Origin: DATKEJ01 sp963768715 | GTDB taxonomy: Bacteria > Bacteroidota > Rhodothermia > Rhodothermales > DATKEJ01 | NCBI GenBank assembly: GCA_963768715.1 | Contig: CAVYJC010000007.1 | Location: 682,001 to 746,000, forward strand | Direction: 5' to 3' | Length of the DNA stretch: 64,000 nucleotides | Shown here: positions 26,874-35,559 of the stretch, in pieces | Layout: each line of letters starts with the position of its first letter | Position numbering within the stretch: position 1 is the first letter of the stretch | Program-made: the position numbers and the translations under genes | The notes under the pieces: model-generated | The model's database searches: none | What the model was told of the DNA's origin: nothing | The model's input: only the letters and a program-made list of their open reading frames with translations

Positions 26874-27656
26874 ATGACAGGACGACTCGCCCTTTTCTCG
26901 ATTGCATTGCTGGTACTCGCCGGCTGTGGTGCGACGCGTTCCACCTTCGTAGCCCCGGAAATCCCGGCGGCGTTCCCTAATCACGACCTCCGTTCCATAT
27001 CTCAAGCAGTAGCCGCAGCTACACGGCCTTTTGTCTCGCTGGAAGCCAGCTCGAGAATGCGATTTGAGACGCCCGACGAACATCGCTCGGTCAATCTCGA
27101 GATCAAGTATAGACGTGACGACACCCTGATGGTCAGCGCCCGCGTCACCCTGGGGATCGAGGCGATGAGATCCATGGTAACGCGAGACAGCTTCTACGTT
27201 TATGATCGGCTCGGTAAGAAACTCTACCGAGGACCTGTCGACCAGGCCTACAGGCTGCTTCCCACGCCCGGACCACTCGACGAGATGTTCGAAAGCATCA
27301 CAGGGACAATCGAGGTCGATCAGGGAATGGATTGGCAGGTTTCTCACGATTCTTCGTACTATTACCTGGCAACCGACGATTTGACGAGGTCTGTCAAAGT
27401 GGATCCCAGACTTTGGCGGGTCGTCCAATCCGAGGCAAGAACGTCGTCGGGCGACTTGATTGAGAGGCGATCATTCAGCGAATTCGATTCGTTCGGTGGA
27501 TACGTCGTCCCCAGACGCATTGAGGTGGATCGACCGGTGGCCGGCGAGAGATTTCAGATATATCATCGCTCCGTCCGCGTGAACCCTGAATCACTCAAGT
27601 TTCAGTTCGACGTCGGAAGAGTGGACGAAAATGTCTTGGTCGGAGATACTTACTAG
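26874..27656 (+). CDS. DUF4292 lipoprotein (LolA-like fold)
   Basis: A 260-residue protein with the signal peptide MTGRLALFSIALLVLAGC, lipobox LAGC. The body is rich in beta-strands (FVSLEASSRMRFET, SVNLEIKYRRDDTLMVSARV) and contains the YVYDRLGKKLYRGPVDQAY block typical of DUF4292, a Bacteroidota family with a LolA/LolB-like fold. A role in outer-membrane or lipid/lipoprotein handling is inferred from the fold. It ends four bases before the EnvC-like gene and follows the TPR lipoprotein gene, so the three are likely one transcript. Confidence 0.8.
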   Translation: MTGRLALFSIALLVLAGCGATRSTFVAPEIPAAFPNHDLRSISQAVAAATRPFVSLEASSRMRFETPDEHRSVNLEIKYRRDDTLMVSARVTLGIEAMRSMVTRDSFYVYDRLGKKLYRGPVDQAYRLLPTPGPLDEMFESITGTIEVDQGMDWQVSHDSSYYYLATDDLTRSVKVDPRLWRVVQSEARTSSGDLIERRSFSEFDSFGGYVVPRRIEVDRPVAGERFQIYHRSVRVNPESLKFQFDVGRVDENVLVGDTY

Positions 27657-27660
27657 CACC

Positions 27661-28899
27661 ATGGGTATGGCACGGATTCGAGTCATTTTGGCACTGGCGG
27701 TCGTCGTCGTTTGGACGCTCCCCGCTCAGGGGCAGACGCAATCGTTCGAGAACGTCAGGGATGTCAGGGCAGAGCGCCAGAGTACCCAGGATGAGCTCAA
27801 GAGTCTCGAAGATCAGATCGCCGGCTACGAGCAGGAGCTGGATCGGGCGCGAAAAGAAGAGGCGTCGGCGTTGGAGCGCCTCGAGGATATCGACAGAGAG
27901 ATCGCGGTGCGCCAGGAACTGGTAAACACCTATACGAAACGTAATCGCCAACTCCAGACCGAAGAGAAGGAAATCGAAGGCGCACTCGCTGCAGTCGAAT
28001 CCGACATCGGTTCACTCAAGGAAGACTACGAACGGCGCGTCATTCACGCATACAAGCATGGCCGGGCCGCCTATCTCGCCATGATCCTTGCTGCAGGGTC
28101 GCTGGACCGGATCTTGGCACGTGTCCGGTATCTAAGACGGTTTACGCAACAACGACGCTCGCGCGTGACAGAGATTCAAAAGTCAGCCGGAAGTCTCGAC
28201 AAGCGGCACGAAGCACTGCAGGAGGCGATCCAAAAGAATAGAGAGCTGGCGGCAAAAGGAGCTAGCGAACGCGCACACCTGGCCGCTCTTCGGGCTGATC
28301 GAGATGCCATCGTTCGGGAAACGCAAGCACAAAGGACGGAGATCGAGAAAGAGCTCAAGAAGCGTCGCTCGGAAGCGGAGGCGCTTTCGGCCCGTATCAC
28401 CGAGCTCGTCACGGCCGAATCCGAGCGCGTCAAGGAAATGACGGAAGGTAATCCGATTGCTGCGGCAGAACTGGCGGAAATCGCGGCCGGCTTCGATGCG
28501 AAAAAGGGTGCGCTGCCGTGGCCCGTCAGCGGGGCCGTAACCGAACCGTTCGGCACACGCGTCCATCCCGTGTACAAGACCCAGACGCTGAACCCGGGCA
28601 TCGAGATCGCCACCAAGCCGGCAGCCGTCGTCCGCGCCATTTATGACGGTCAAGTGAGTCGGATCTTCTTCCTTCCGGGATACGGTACGTGCGTGACTAT
28701 TCGCCATGGTAACTATACGAGTCTGTACGCCAACTTCTCGTCTGTTCGCGTCGAAAATAGTCAACGCGTCGCGGCAGGGCAGATCATCGGTGAGGCTGGA
28801 ACGGATGCCGAACCGCGCCAGGCCGCACTCTTCTTTGCCCTCTTCTCCCAGACAGGTCAAGCCGTCGATCCCGCTGCCTGGCTGAAACCGAAGGAGTAG
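27661..28899 (+). CDS. EnvC-like murein hydrolase activator (degenerate M23 domain)
   Basis: A 412-residue exported protein: signal peptide to about residue 24 (IRVILALAVVVVWTLPAQG), a long coiled coil to about residue 275 (heptad-rich, QDELKSLEDQIAGYEQEL), then a LytM/M23 domain starting LPWPVSGAVTEPFGTRVHP. The zinc-site motifs of active M23 peptidases are lost: the HxxxD region reads LNPGIEIAT and the HxH region reads ALFFALF. That is the EnvC/NlpD pattern of a non-catalytic activator of amidases at the division site. ATG at 27661 is chosen because the longer frame has no signal peptide. Confidence 0.88.
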   Translation: MGMARIRVILALAVVVVWTLPAQGQTQSFENVRDVRAERQSTQDELKSLEDQIAGYEQELDRARKEEASALERLEDIDREIAVRQELVNTYTKRNRQLQTEEKEIEGALAAVESDIGSLKEDYERRVIHAYKHGRAAYLAMILAAGSLDRILARVRYLRRFTQQRRSRVTEIQKSAGSLDKRHEALQEAIQKNRELAAKGASERAHLAALRADRDAIVRETQAQRTEIEKELKKRRSEAEALSARITELVTAESERVKEMTEGNPIAAAELAEIAAGFDAKKGALPWPVSGAVTEPFGTRVHPVYKTQTLNPGIEIATKPAAVVRAIYDGQVSRIFFLPGYGTCVTIRHGNYTSLYANFSSVRVENSQRVAAGQIIGEAGTDAEPRQAALFFALFSQTGQAVDPAAWLKPKE

Positions 28900-28913
28900 C
28901 GGCGCTTTTCCGG

Positions 28914-30296
28914 TTGTGGCCGTTTGGCTACCTTGATCAATTCCGCCACGAACCGTCGCCTCTCTTGAATCCACCTCCTCCAAATCTGAAGCGCGCCGTC
29001 TTTTCGTGGGCGCTCTACGATTTTGCCAACTCGTCGTTTACGACCATCGTCGTTACGTTCGTCTACTCCGTCTTCTTCTCCAAAGCAATGACCGGAGACG
29101 AGGTGACGGGCTCGGCGATGTGGGCGACCGGCGTGACCGTTTCGGCCCTTTTCATCGCCATCCTGTCACCCGTGCTGGGCGCCGTCGCCGATAGAGGCGG
29201 TTATCGCAAGAGGTTCCTCTTCTTCTTCACCGTGATCGCGATTGGCGGAACGGTCATGCTCTTCTTCGTAAAGCCGTATGCCACACTGGAACAGGCAGGC
29301 CTCGAGTCGCAAGCCGTCACCGCTCTTTTCTGGTTCGTCGTCGCAAACATAGGCTTTGAGTTGGGCGGGGTGTTCTACAACGCCTTTCTTCCCGATATCG
29401 CACCACAGGAAAGAATCGGGAGGATCTCGGGATTCGGCTGGGCGCTTGGATACCTCGGCGGACTGATCTGCCTCGTTATCGCTCTTTTCGGACTGATTCA
29501 GACTGACTCTCCGTGGTTCGGCTTCACGACGGAGGCCAACGAAAACGTACGAGCCACCTGCCTGCTCGTCGCCGTCTGGTTCGCCATATTCAGCGTGCCG
29601 ATGTTCCTGTTCGTCCCGGAAGATCGATCCGCCGCCTCCCCCCCTTCGGCGTCCATCATCAAGGAAACCTGGAACCAGCTGCGCGCCACCTCGCGCGAGA
29701 TCCGAGCCTACCGACACGTCGTTCGGCTGCTGGTCGCGAGACTGTTCTACAACGACGGACTCGTAACCATCTTCGCATTCGGCGGCATATACGCCGGTAC
29801 CGTGTTCAACTTTACGCTCGACGAGGTCATCATTTTTGGAATCGCGCTGAATGTCGCGGCCGGTGCGGGTGCATGGGCGTTCAGCTTCGTTGACGACCGC
29901 ATTGGCGGGAAACGTACCATCAACTGGACCCTCGTTGGTCTACTCACCGCCGTAGTTATCGCAGTTCTGGCGCCAAACCGATTGTGGCTTTGGGTCGGAG
30001 GCCTCGCCGTAGGCATCTTCGCCGGCCCAAACCAGGCGGCAAGCCGTTCTCTGCTCGGGCGCTTCGTGCCCGTAGACAAGGAGAATGAATTCTTCGGCTT
30101 CTTCGCTTTCTCCGGCAAGGCGACGGCCTTTCTCGGTCCCTTCCTTCTGGGACAGGCGACGCTCCTGTTTCATTCCCAGCGCGCCGGCGTGGCAACCGTG
30201 TTGATTTTCCTCGCCCTTGGCTACGGAATACTGCAAATGGTCAACGAACGGGAAGGAATCAGACTCGCAGGACGGGTGGTTGTGGATGGAAGTTGA
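28914..30296 (+). CDS. UMF1-type MFS transporter (Atg22-like)
   Basis: A 12-helix major facilitator of the UMF1/Atg22-like family, recognised by the N-terminal KRAVFSWALYDFANSSF and the motif GAVADRGGYRKR after helix 2. Substrates in bacteria are unknown; the yeast relatives export amino acids from vacuoles. No ATG precedes the first helix; TTG codons at 28914 and 28965 are both possible and the second fits family N-termini about as well. Ends 20 bases before the Nif3 gene and likely shares its transcript. Confidence 0.8.
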   Translation: MWPFGYLDQFRHEPSPLLNPPPPNLKRAVFSWALYDFANSSFTTIVVTFVYSVFFSKAMTGDEVTGSAMWATGVTVSALFIAILSPVLGAVADRGGYRKRFLFFFTVIAIGGTVMLFFVKPYATLEQAGLESQAVTALFWFVVANIGFELGGVFYNAFLPDIAPQERIGRISGFGWALGYLGGLICLVIALFGLIQTDSPWFGFTTEANENVRATCLLVAVWFAIFSVPMFLFVPEDRSAASPPSASIIKETWNQLRATSREIRAYRHVVRLLVARLFYNDGLVTIFAFGGIYAGTVFNFTLDEVIIFGIALNVAAGAGAWAFSFVDDRIGGKRTINWTLVGLLTAVVIAVLAPNRLWLWVGGLAVGIFAGPNQAASRSLLGRFVPVDKENEFFGFFAFSGKATAFLGPFLLGQATLLFHSQRAGVATVLIFLALGYGILQMVNEREGIRLAGRVVVDGS

Positions 30297-30316
30297 TTGC
30301 CGGATCTTGGCAGATT

Positions 30317-31438
30317 ATGATCCTCAAGACAATCCTTTCAAGAATCGACGACTGGGCGCCTCCGGGCATCGCTCAGTCTTACGACAACGTCGGCATTCAG
30401 GTTGGCGACCCGAACCAGGACATCAAAGTCGGCCTTATTGCGCTGGAGATAACCCCGGAAGTCATTCGGGAAGCTGAGGACATCGGCGCGCAGTTGATCC
30501 TCACCCACCATCCCCTCCTCTTTCGCCCCCTTCGCAGCCTCACGCCGACGACGCTCATCGGGTCGATGGTAATGCGACTCGCACGCTCCGAAATAGCCGT
30601 AGTCGCCGCACACACCAATCTGGATGCCTTAAAGGAGGGCGTCTCAGCTACTCTAGCCGAGCTGTGCGGACTGACGAACCCACGAATTCTCGCTCCAACG
30701 CACGAAGGCATTCTCAAGCTGGTTACGTTCGTCCCGGAGGATCATCTCGAAAAGGTTCGGGAAGCGTTAAGCCGGGCAGGCGCCGGCCGGATCGGCGACT
30801 ATTCTGACGTCGCTTTCAAAAACCGGGGCGTTGGAATATTTCGCCCTCTCTCCACGGCAAACCCGTTCACGAAGACGTCTGCTGGTGACCTCGAAAACGT
30901 TCCGGAATGGAGCATAGGGGTCTCTCTTACTCGAGATAGGCTTCCGGCTGCGATTCGAGCGCTTGTCGATGCCCACCCCTACGAAACACCGGTGTACGAC
31001 GTCTACGAAATGGTGCATACGGTCTCGGGGTTCGGACTTGGGATGGTTGGCGAGCTGGAGGAGTCCGTCGCATTATCGGCGTTTCTCGGTCACCTGTGCC
31101 AGGCACTCGATACACCAGCGGTTCGATATGCCGGGGATCTTTCAGCTCCGATTCGAAGGGTTGCCGTTTGCGGTGGAGCAGGACGCGACCTCATCGACGC
31201 TGCAATGCGAAGCGGGGCCGACGCTTATGTCACTGCAGACATCACCTATCATACCTTCTTCGACGTGCTGAACCCCGACAGCGGATTCAGGATGGCGCTC
31301 ATCGATGCCGGTCACTACGAAACCGAAGCAGCGACCGAACAGCTCCTGCTCAACTGGCTCAAGGAGCACCTTGCCCAGGTTTCGTGGGTCAAAACCTCCG
31401 TGCGAACGTCGCCGGTCGGAACATTCATTGCTCCTTGA
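30317..31438 (+). CDS. Nif3-like dinuclear metal centre protein (GTP cyclohydrolase I type 2 family)
   Basis: A 373-residue Nif3/YbgI family protein. The metal-binding blocks THHPLLFRPLR and AAHTNLDA in the N-terminal half and DAGHYETE near the C-terminus are present. Between them lies the inserted PII-like domain seen in the longer Nif3 proteins, with AHPYETPVYDVYEM. The proteins form hexamers with two metal ions per subunit; their cellular role is not settled. ATG at 30317 (MILKTILSRIDDWAPPG) matches the family start. Followed by the zinc-ribbon gene and rnpB, an order I recall from related genomes. Confidence 0.9.
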   Translation: MILKTILSRIDDWAPPGIAQSYDNVGIQVGDPNQDIKVGLIALEITPEVIREAEDIGAQLILTHHPLLFRPLRSLTPTTLIGSMVMRLARSEIAVVAAHTNLDALKEGVSATLAELCGLTNPRILAPTHEGILKLVTFVPEDHLEKVREALSRAGAGRIGDYSDVAFKNRGVGIFRPLSTANPFTKTSAGDLENVPEWSIGVSLTRDRLPAAIRALVDAHPYETPVYDVYEMVHTVSGFGLGMVGELEESVALSAFLGHLCQALDTPAVRYAGDLSAPIRRVAVCGGAGRDLIDAAMRSGADAYVTADITYHTFFDVLNPDSGFRMALIDAGHYETEAATEQLLLNWLKEHLAQVSWVKTSVRTSPVGTFIAP

Positions 31439-31532
31439 TCACATTACGATCGTATTCATCGAACTTTAATTGCCGGACGGTCGTTATTCGTTAGTTGCAC
31501 GATAATCAGAGTCAGATACCCGATCCTCCCCT

Positions 31533-32312
31533 ATGACCACCACCGAGCACACACGCCAACAGATCGTAGCGCTCATCCGCTTACAGCACATCGACAGTCG
31601 AATCAGCCAGATAGACAAACTCCGCGGCGACCTGCCGAACGACATTGCAGACCTCGAGGACGAACGGACGGGGCTTGCAACGAGAATCGAGCGCTTGAAG
31701 CAGGAAGCCGAAGAACAAGAGGAACGACGGCTCGACGCCGAGCGGCTAATCAAAGAAAGTGAAGCCGCAATCGAACGTTACGAGAAACAGCAGCTCCAGG
31801 TCCGAAACAATCGTGAGTATGATGCACTGACGAAGGAAATTGAATCCCATCGCCAGCGGATCACGGAGGCACAGGCGTCTCTGGAAAGTTTCGAGACGTA
31901 CAAGGAAGAGAGTACGGAGAACATTTCGAAGGCGCAGGCGCGCCTTGACGAACTGACAGCGCTTGTCGGTGAGAAGAGAGCAGATCTCGACGTCGTCATC
32001 GGCGACACCGAGAACGAGATGAAGAAGCTCAATGATCTCCGCGAAAAGACCTCGAAGGAAATCGACCAGCGCTACTTGTCGGCCTACCACAGGCTACGTG
32101 ATCGGCTCCGCGACGGAAGAGCCGTGGTTCCTCTCATCCGTGGGGCCGCAGCCGGATTCGCCGTTCCCCCGCAACGTCAGGTTGAGATCAGGCAGGGCAA
32201 TCGGATCGTCGTTTGCGAACACACAGGTCGCATCATCGTCGATCACGACCTTTTCCTGGAGTCCAAACCAAAAGAACTGCCGACCGAAGCCGATCTGGTC
32301 GAGCAGCTGTAA
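31533..32312 (+). CDS. CdsZ/C4-zinc-ribbon family coiled-coil protein with lost cysteines
   Basis: A 259-residue protein: residues 10-195 are an almost continuous coiled coil (Glu, Lys, Arg and Leu rich), and the end is the place where the family carries a four-cysteine zinc ribbon. Here the first knuckle reads GAAAGFAVPPQRQVEIRQ with no cysteine and the second reads VVCEHTGRII with only one. So zinc binding is probably lost though the fold is recognisable (VPPQ, CEHxGRI). The family is linked to nucleic-acid or translation-associated roles; function here is unknown. Confidence 0.8.
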   Translation: MTTTEHTRQQIVALIRLQHIDSRISQIDKLRGDLPNDIADLEDERTGLATRIERLKQEAEEQEERRLDAERLIKESEAAIERYEKQQLQVRNNREYDALTKEIESHRQRITEAQASLESFETYKEESTENISKAQARLDELTALVGEKRADLDVVIGDTENEMKKLNDLREKTSKEIDQRYLSAYHRLRDRLRDGRAVVPLIRGAAAGFAVPPQRQVEIRQGNRIVVCEHTGRIIVDHDLFLESKPKELPTEADLVEQL

Positions 32313-32440
32313 AGTTCCTGCCCCGAACGAGCCGCGGATTGCTGATCGGGACTCCACTTGACCGAGTTCGGAGGGGTTCCGGGCGTTTCGTAGCCGGTCG
32401 CCAAGAACCATGGATCACCCGCCCGCATGGTGGGTTTCAA

Positions 32441-32858
32441 GACACGTCGACCGGGTCGTCGCGTCCCGACTTTGTCGGGATGAGGAAAGTCCGAACACCG
32501 CAGGGTAGCGTGCTTCCTAACGGGAAGGCATTCGTTTGCGGACGAGTGACAGCAAGTGCAACAGAAAGCAAACCGGCCGAAGTTCCTGACTTGTCGGGGA
32601 CAGGTTACGGGTGAAACGGCGGGGTAAGAGCCCACCGGCATGCCGGGCGACCGGGATGGCCAGGCAAACCTCACGTGGTGCAAGGTCAAGCAGCTCCGAT
32701 CGCGAAAGCGACAGGTACCCTGCCTGAATGGAGCGGGTAGACTGCAAGAGACCGTCGGCGACGACGGTCCCAGATAGATGACGGCCTCCGGATGACGAAG
32801 AGGACTTGTCCTCCGCGTTACTCCGAAGACAGAATTCGGCTTACAGGTCGACGTTCCG
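32441..32858 (+). ncRNA. rnpB: RNase P RNA
   Basis: The catalytic RNA of RNase P, which trims tRNA 5' leaders. Diagnostic stretches are GAGGAAAGTCCGAACACC near 32480 and the 3' ACAGAATTCGGCTTACAG. The closing helix P1 is visible as ACGTCGACC at 32444 pairing with GGTCGACGT near 32846-32854, which sets the ends to within a few bases. GGGTGAAACGGCGGGGTAAG and ACTGCAAGAGACC fit class A. It follows the zinc-ribbon gene and is followed directly by a terminator hairpin. Confidence 0.95.
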
Positions 32859-32860
32859 CA

Positions 32861-32896
32861 AAAAAGGGCAGCCCTCCTCGGAAGGCTGCCCTTTCT
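32861..32896. terminator. Bidirectional terminator between rnpB and the DsbA-like gene
   Basis: A strong hairpin (AGGGCAGCC at 32865 pairing with GGCTGCCCT at 32884) is preceded by six A and followed by TTTCT, so it can end both the plus-strand rnpB transcript and the convergent minus-strand dsbA-like transcript. Confidence 0.85.
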
Positions 32897-32915
32897 AGAT
32901 TCGAACTATTCCTGC

Positions 32916-33701
32916 TCAATCAGAGCCTGCGTCGGAGTCCAACAGCTCGTTGATACCATCCTCGAACGACGCAAGCGGCTGTGCTCCTCGAATGAGCTTC
33001 ACAACATGCACGGTTTCCCCGTCCTCACTCGTGTAGCCCAGACCGAACGACGGGGTGCCACGAACATTAAGCTTGTCGCCTTCGGCTCGACCCGCCTGAG
33101 TCACCCCTGAATATTTCCCCGAGTCGAGGCATGCCGAAAATTGCGTTTCATCGAGACCGATCGCAGCGGCATGACCTGGAAGGGCACTCTCTGCAAGATT
33201 ACCCTGGTTGGAAAAAAGCTCATCGTGCATTTCCCAGAAATGATCCTGGTCAGCAGCGCAATGTGCCGCCTCAGCCGCCTTCTGAGCAAACGGGTGATTT
33301 GGTAGCGGGTAGTCGACGAAAACGTACTTGAGCTTGCCGGTGTCGACGAACTTCTCCTTGATATTCGGGAAAGTGTCCCTTGCATGGCGCCCACAGTAGG
33401 GACACTGAAAGTCGGAGAACTCGACTATCGTCAACGGTGATGTCGGCGAACCAAGAAACGGATGGTCGGTGACGTCCATCACGACGTCGACCGGGCGATT
33501 CTCTGCGATCAGCGATTTGATAGGCGCGAGTGCGAGAACCTCGTCGAGGTCCTTCCGGACCTTTGCTAGCTCCGTACGAAGATCGTTCACCTCTTGCTTC
33601 AGATCTTCCGCACTGGCAGAGTCTACGCTCTGCGCAATCGACGTACTTTGCGGATATGCAAAGACGAGTGTCAATAATGAAATCCAGATCAGTTTCTTCA
33701 T
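32916..33701 (-). CDS. DsbA-family thioredoxin-fold protein
   Basis: A 261-residue exported protein with an N-terminal signal peptide (MKKLIWISLLTLVFAYP), a short coiled coil (residues 30-60) and a thioredoxin fold with the redox motif CPYC at residues 100-103. The cis-proline loop RGTPSFGLG near the C-terminus is also present. This is the DSBA-like class (PF13462 type) that introduces or reshuffles disulfides in the periplasm. Convergent with rnpB; separated from secG by about 50 bases on the same strand. Confidence 0.88.
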   Translation of the reverse strand: MKKLIWISLLTLVFAYPQSTSIAQSVDSASAEDLKQEVNDLRTELAKVRKDLDEVLALAPIKSLIAENRPVDVVMDVTDHPFLGSPTSPLTIVEFSDFQCPYCGRHARDTFPNIKEKFVDTGKLKYVFVDYPLPNHPFAQKAAEAAHCAADQDHFWEMHDELFSNQGNLAESALPGHAAAIGLDETQFSACLDSGKYSGVTQAGRAEGDKLNVRGTPSFGLGYTSEDGETVHVVKLIRGAQPLASFEDGINELLDSDAGSD

Positions 33702-33749
33702 CGTTATTGCTCCGCGTTACCTCGATCGATGACCGACTTGATAGGTTAG

Positions 33750-34151
33750 CTACTGGCCGATTACCCCGTTGGGGGTCGGCGTGGGCGTTTGCCCGCCCGT
33801 GGGAGGCGCCTGCTGGCCGGCCGGAGGAGCCTGTTGACCACCCGCCGGCGTCGCTGCCGGAGGCGTCACGGGCAGCTGCTGCCCCTGCGTCTGAATGACA
33901 CTTTCTCTCGTTTCGGCCTTGTCCACGAAGAAGTTTGTGCCTATGCAGAGCACGATGAACAGCGTGGCCAAAACCCAGGTGGCTTTTTCGAGGATGTCAG
34001 GAGCCTGCCGCGCCCCGAGCAGTTGGGTCGCGCCACCACCGCCGGCAATTCCGGCGAGGCCGCTCCCTTTTCCGCTCTGAAGGAGCACGACGATGCCCAT
34101 CAGAACTCCGATAATTGCGATCAGAATGATCAGTACGGTGTAAATAATCAT
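33750..34151 (-). CDS. secG: Preprotein translocase subunit SecG
   Basis: A 133-residue inner-membrane protein with two helices (IIYTVLIILIAIIGVLMGIV and about residues 54-72) around the conserved cytoplasmic loop QSGKGSGLAGIAGGGG, the signature of SecG in the SecYEG channel. ATG at 34151 is the family start. The C-terminal 55 residues are an unusual Pro/Gln/Gly-rich, low-complexity tail (GGQQAPPAGQQAPPTGG) that would lie on the periplasmic side. Confidence 0.93.
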   Translation of the reverse strand: MIIYTVLIILIAIIGVLMGIVVLLQSGKGSGLAGIAGGGGATQLLGARQAPDILEKATWVLATLFIVLCIGTNFFVDKAETRESVIQTQGQQLPVTPPAATPAGGQQAPPAGQQAPPTGGQTPTPTPNGVIGQ

Positions 34152-34249
34152 TGTTGAATCGTTTTTTGAGCCCGGGAAAGTAGGCCAAGGCTCTCGGCTG
34201 TTCAAACGAATAAGTGGTTGAGCGGCGGAGAATCGTCCGTTCGCCACTC

Positions 34250-34792
34250 CTACGCCTGAGTTTGACTTGCGTTCGCCAACAGCAGCGCTGCCACGGATTT
34301 CATGTCGCAGATCTCACCATTGATCACCATCGAGATTGCCTCTTCAAAGGTCACGACTACAGGCTCGATGAATTCGTCCGGATCCGTTCGCTTTGTCGTC
34401 GCGACAAGGTTCGTCGCGGTGAAACAGTGTATCACCTCGTTGCTGTAGCCGATCGCCGCGAAAAGGGAGCCGAGAGGCCTGATCGTACCGGCCGACCAGC
34501 CGGTCTCTTCCTCCAGTTCACGACGTGCGACGTCAATCGGATCCTCCCCCGGAACATCAAGTTTGCCGGCCGGAACCTCTATGAAGGTCCTCCCCGCCGG
34601 ATATCGATACTGCCGCACGAGCACGACGCGGCCGTCATCCAGAATTGGGACGACCGCCGAGGCACCCGGATGATCGATCCATTCTCTGACCGATTCCGCG
34701 CCGTCGGGGAGCCGGACTCGGTCACGATACACCTTGAGCAACACCCCGTCGACCAACTGTTCCCTGTCGATCCTGTGTTCGGTCAAATCCAT
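34250..34792 (-). CDS. NUDIX hydrolase, ADP-ribose pyrophosphatase type
   Basis: A 180-residue NUDIX protein with the box G-x5-E-x7-REUxEExGU readable in GEDPIDVARRELEEETGW. The N-terminal beta-sheet (VVPILDDGRVVLVRQYRYP) and the GSLFAAIGYSNEVIH segment resemble NudF/ADP-ribose pyrophosphatases, which hydrolyse ADP-ribose to AMP and ribose 5-phosphate. It starts two bases after the rsmE stop and is the last gene of a BamA-like - rsmE - NUDIX run. Confidence 0.88.
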   Translation of the reverse strand: MDLTEHRIDREQLVDGVLLKVYRDRVRLPDGAESVREWIDHPGASAVVPILDDGRVVLVRQYRYPAGRTFIEVPAGKLDVPGEDPIDVARRELEEETGWSAGTIRPLGSLFAAIGYSNEVIHCFTATNLVATTKRTDPDEFIEPVVVTFEEAISMVINGEICDMKSVAALLLANASQTQA

Positions 34793-34794
34793 GC

Positions 34795-35559
34795 TTAGAG
34801 TCGTTCCCGAGTTGATTTTAACATTTGAATGACGGACGCCGCCGCCATGCCCGCCGTCTCCGTCCTCAGTCTTGCATCGCCCAGCGATACCATCGTCCAG
34901 CCCGCCTTTTGCGCTCGATCGATTTCAGAATCTGCAAATCCTCCCTCCGGACCGATCAGTACGTGGCACGACCGCGCATCCCGAAGTGCGTCTGCGTGTT
35001 TTAGAACGCTGTCCTCGCGCGAGGCATCCTCGTGCGCGATGAGCCGCACATCCGCATCCTCCAAGAGTACAGTATTGAATGCTTTCGGCTCGGTCAATCG
35101 AGGGAGCCTGCTTCGAAGTGACTGTTTGAGCCCCGCAATAAGAATTCGGCGGCAGCGTTTCATGTTGAGACTGCCGGACTGACCTCGTTCAGTTATTGTC
35201 GGAACGACACGAGTGACGCCGAACTCGACTGCCTTTTCCAGAAACGTCTCGAATCTCGTCTGCTGCTTCAGCAGCCCGATCGCAACGGTTAGTTCACAGG
35301 CTGGTTCTCCCACGTCCTGCATTCGTTCGAGAATCGTCGCTACCAGCCCATCTCGGTCGACTGAATCGATCCGCACGCGGTACCAGCCGCCCTCTCCGTC
35401 AACCGCGGCGATCTCGTCACCGATACCGAGTCTGAGCACCTTGATTGCGTGGCGGGCCTCGTCAGGAAGCAAGCGCAGCGAGTCGTCGGTGATGTTTTCC
35501 CTGAGGGCAAAGTAATGCCCGCCTGCTGACAGGCCGCGCCCAGATTTTCCTTCGATCAT
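34795..35559 (-). CDS. rsmE: 16S rRNA (uracil-1498-N3)-methyltransferase
   Basis: A 254-residue SPOUT methyltransferase of the RsmE family. The N-terminal PUA-like part carries DEARHAIKVLRLGIGDEI, and the knotted C-terminal AdoMet site has VLIGPEGGFADSEI and VSLGDARLRTETAGMAA, both diagnostic. It methylates U1498 of 16S rRNA. The ATG overlaps the stop of the upstream BamA-like gene (ATGA). A second, more divergent RsmE-family gene lies at 51511-52227 in this window. Confidence 0.93.
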   Translation of the reverse strand: MIEGKSGRGLSAGGHYFALRENITDDSLRLLPDEARHAIKVLRLGIGDEIAAVDGEGGWYRVRIDSVDRDGLVATILERMQDVGEPACELTVAIGLLKQQTRFETFLEKAVEFGVTRVVPTITERGQSGSLNMKRCRRILIAGLKQSLRSRLPRLTEPKAFNTVLLEDADVRLIAHEDASREDSVLKHADALRDARSCHVLIGPEGGFADSEIDRAQKAGWTMVSLGDARLRTETAGMAAASVIQMLKSTRERL

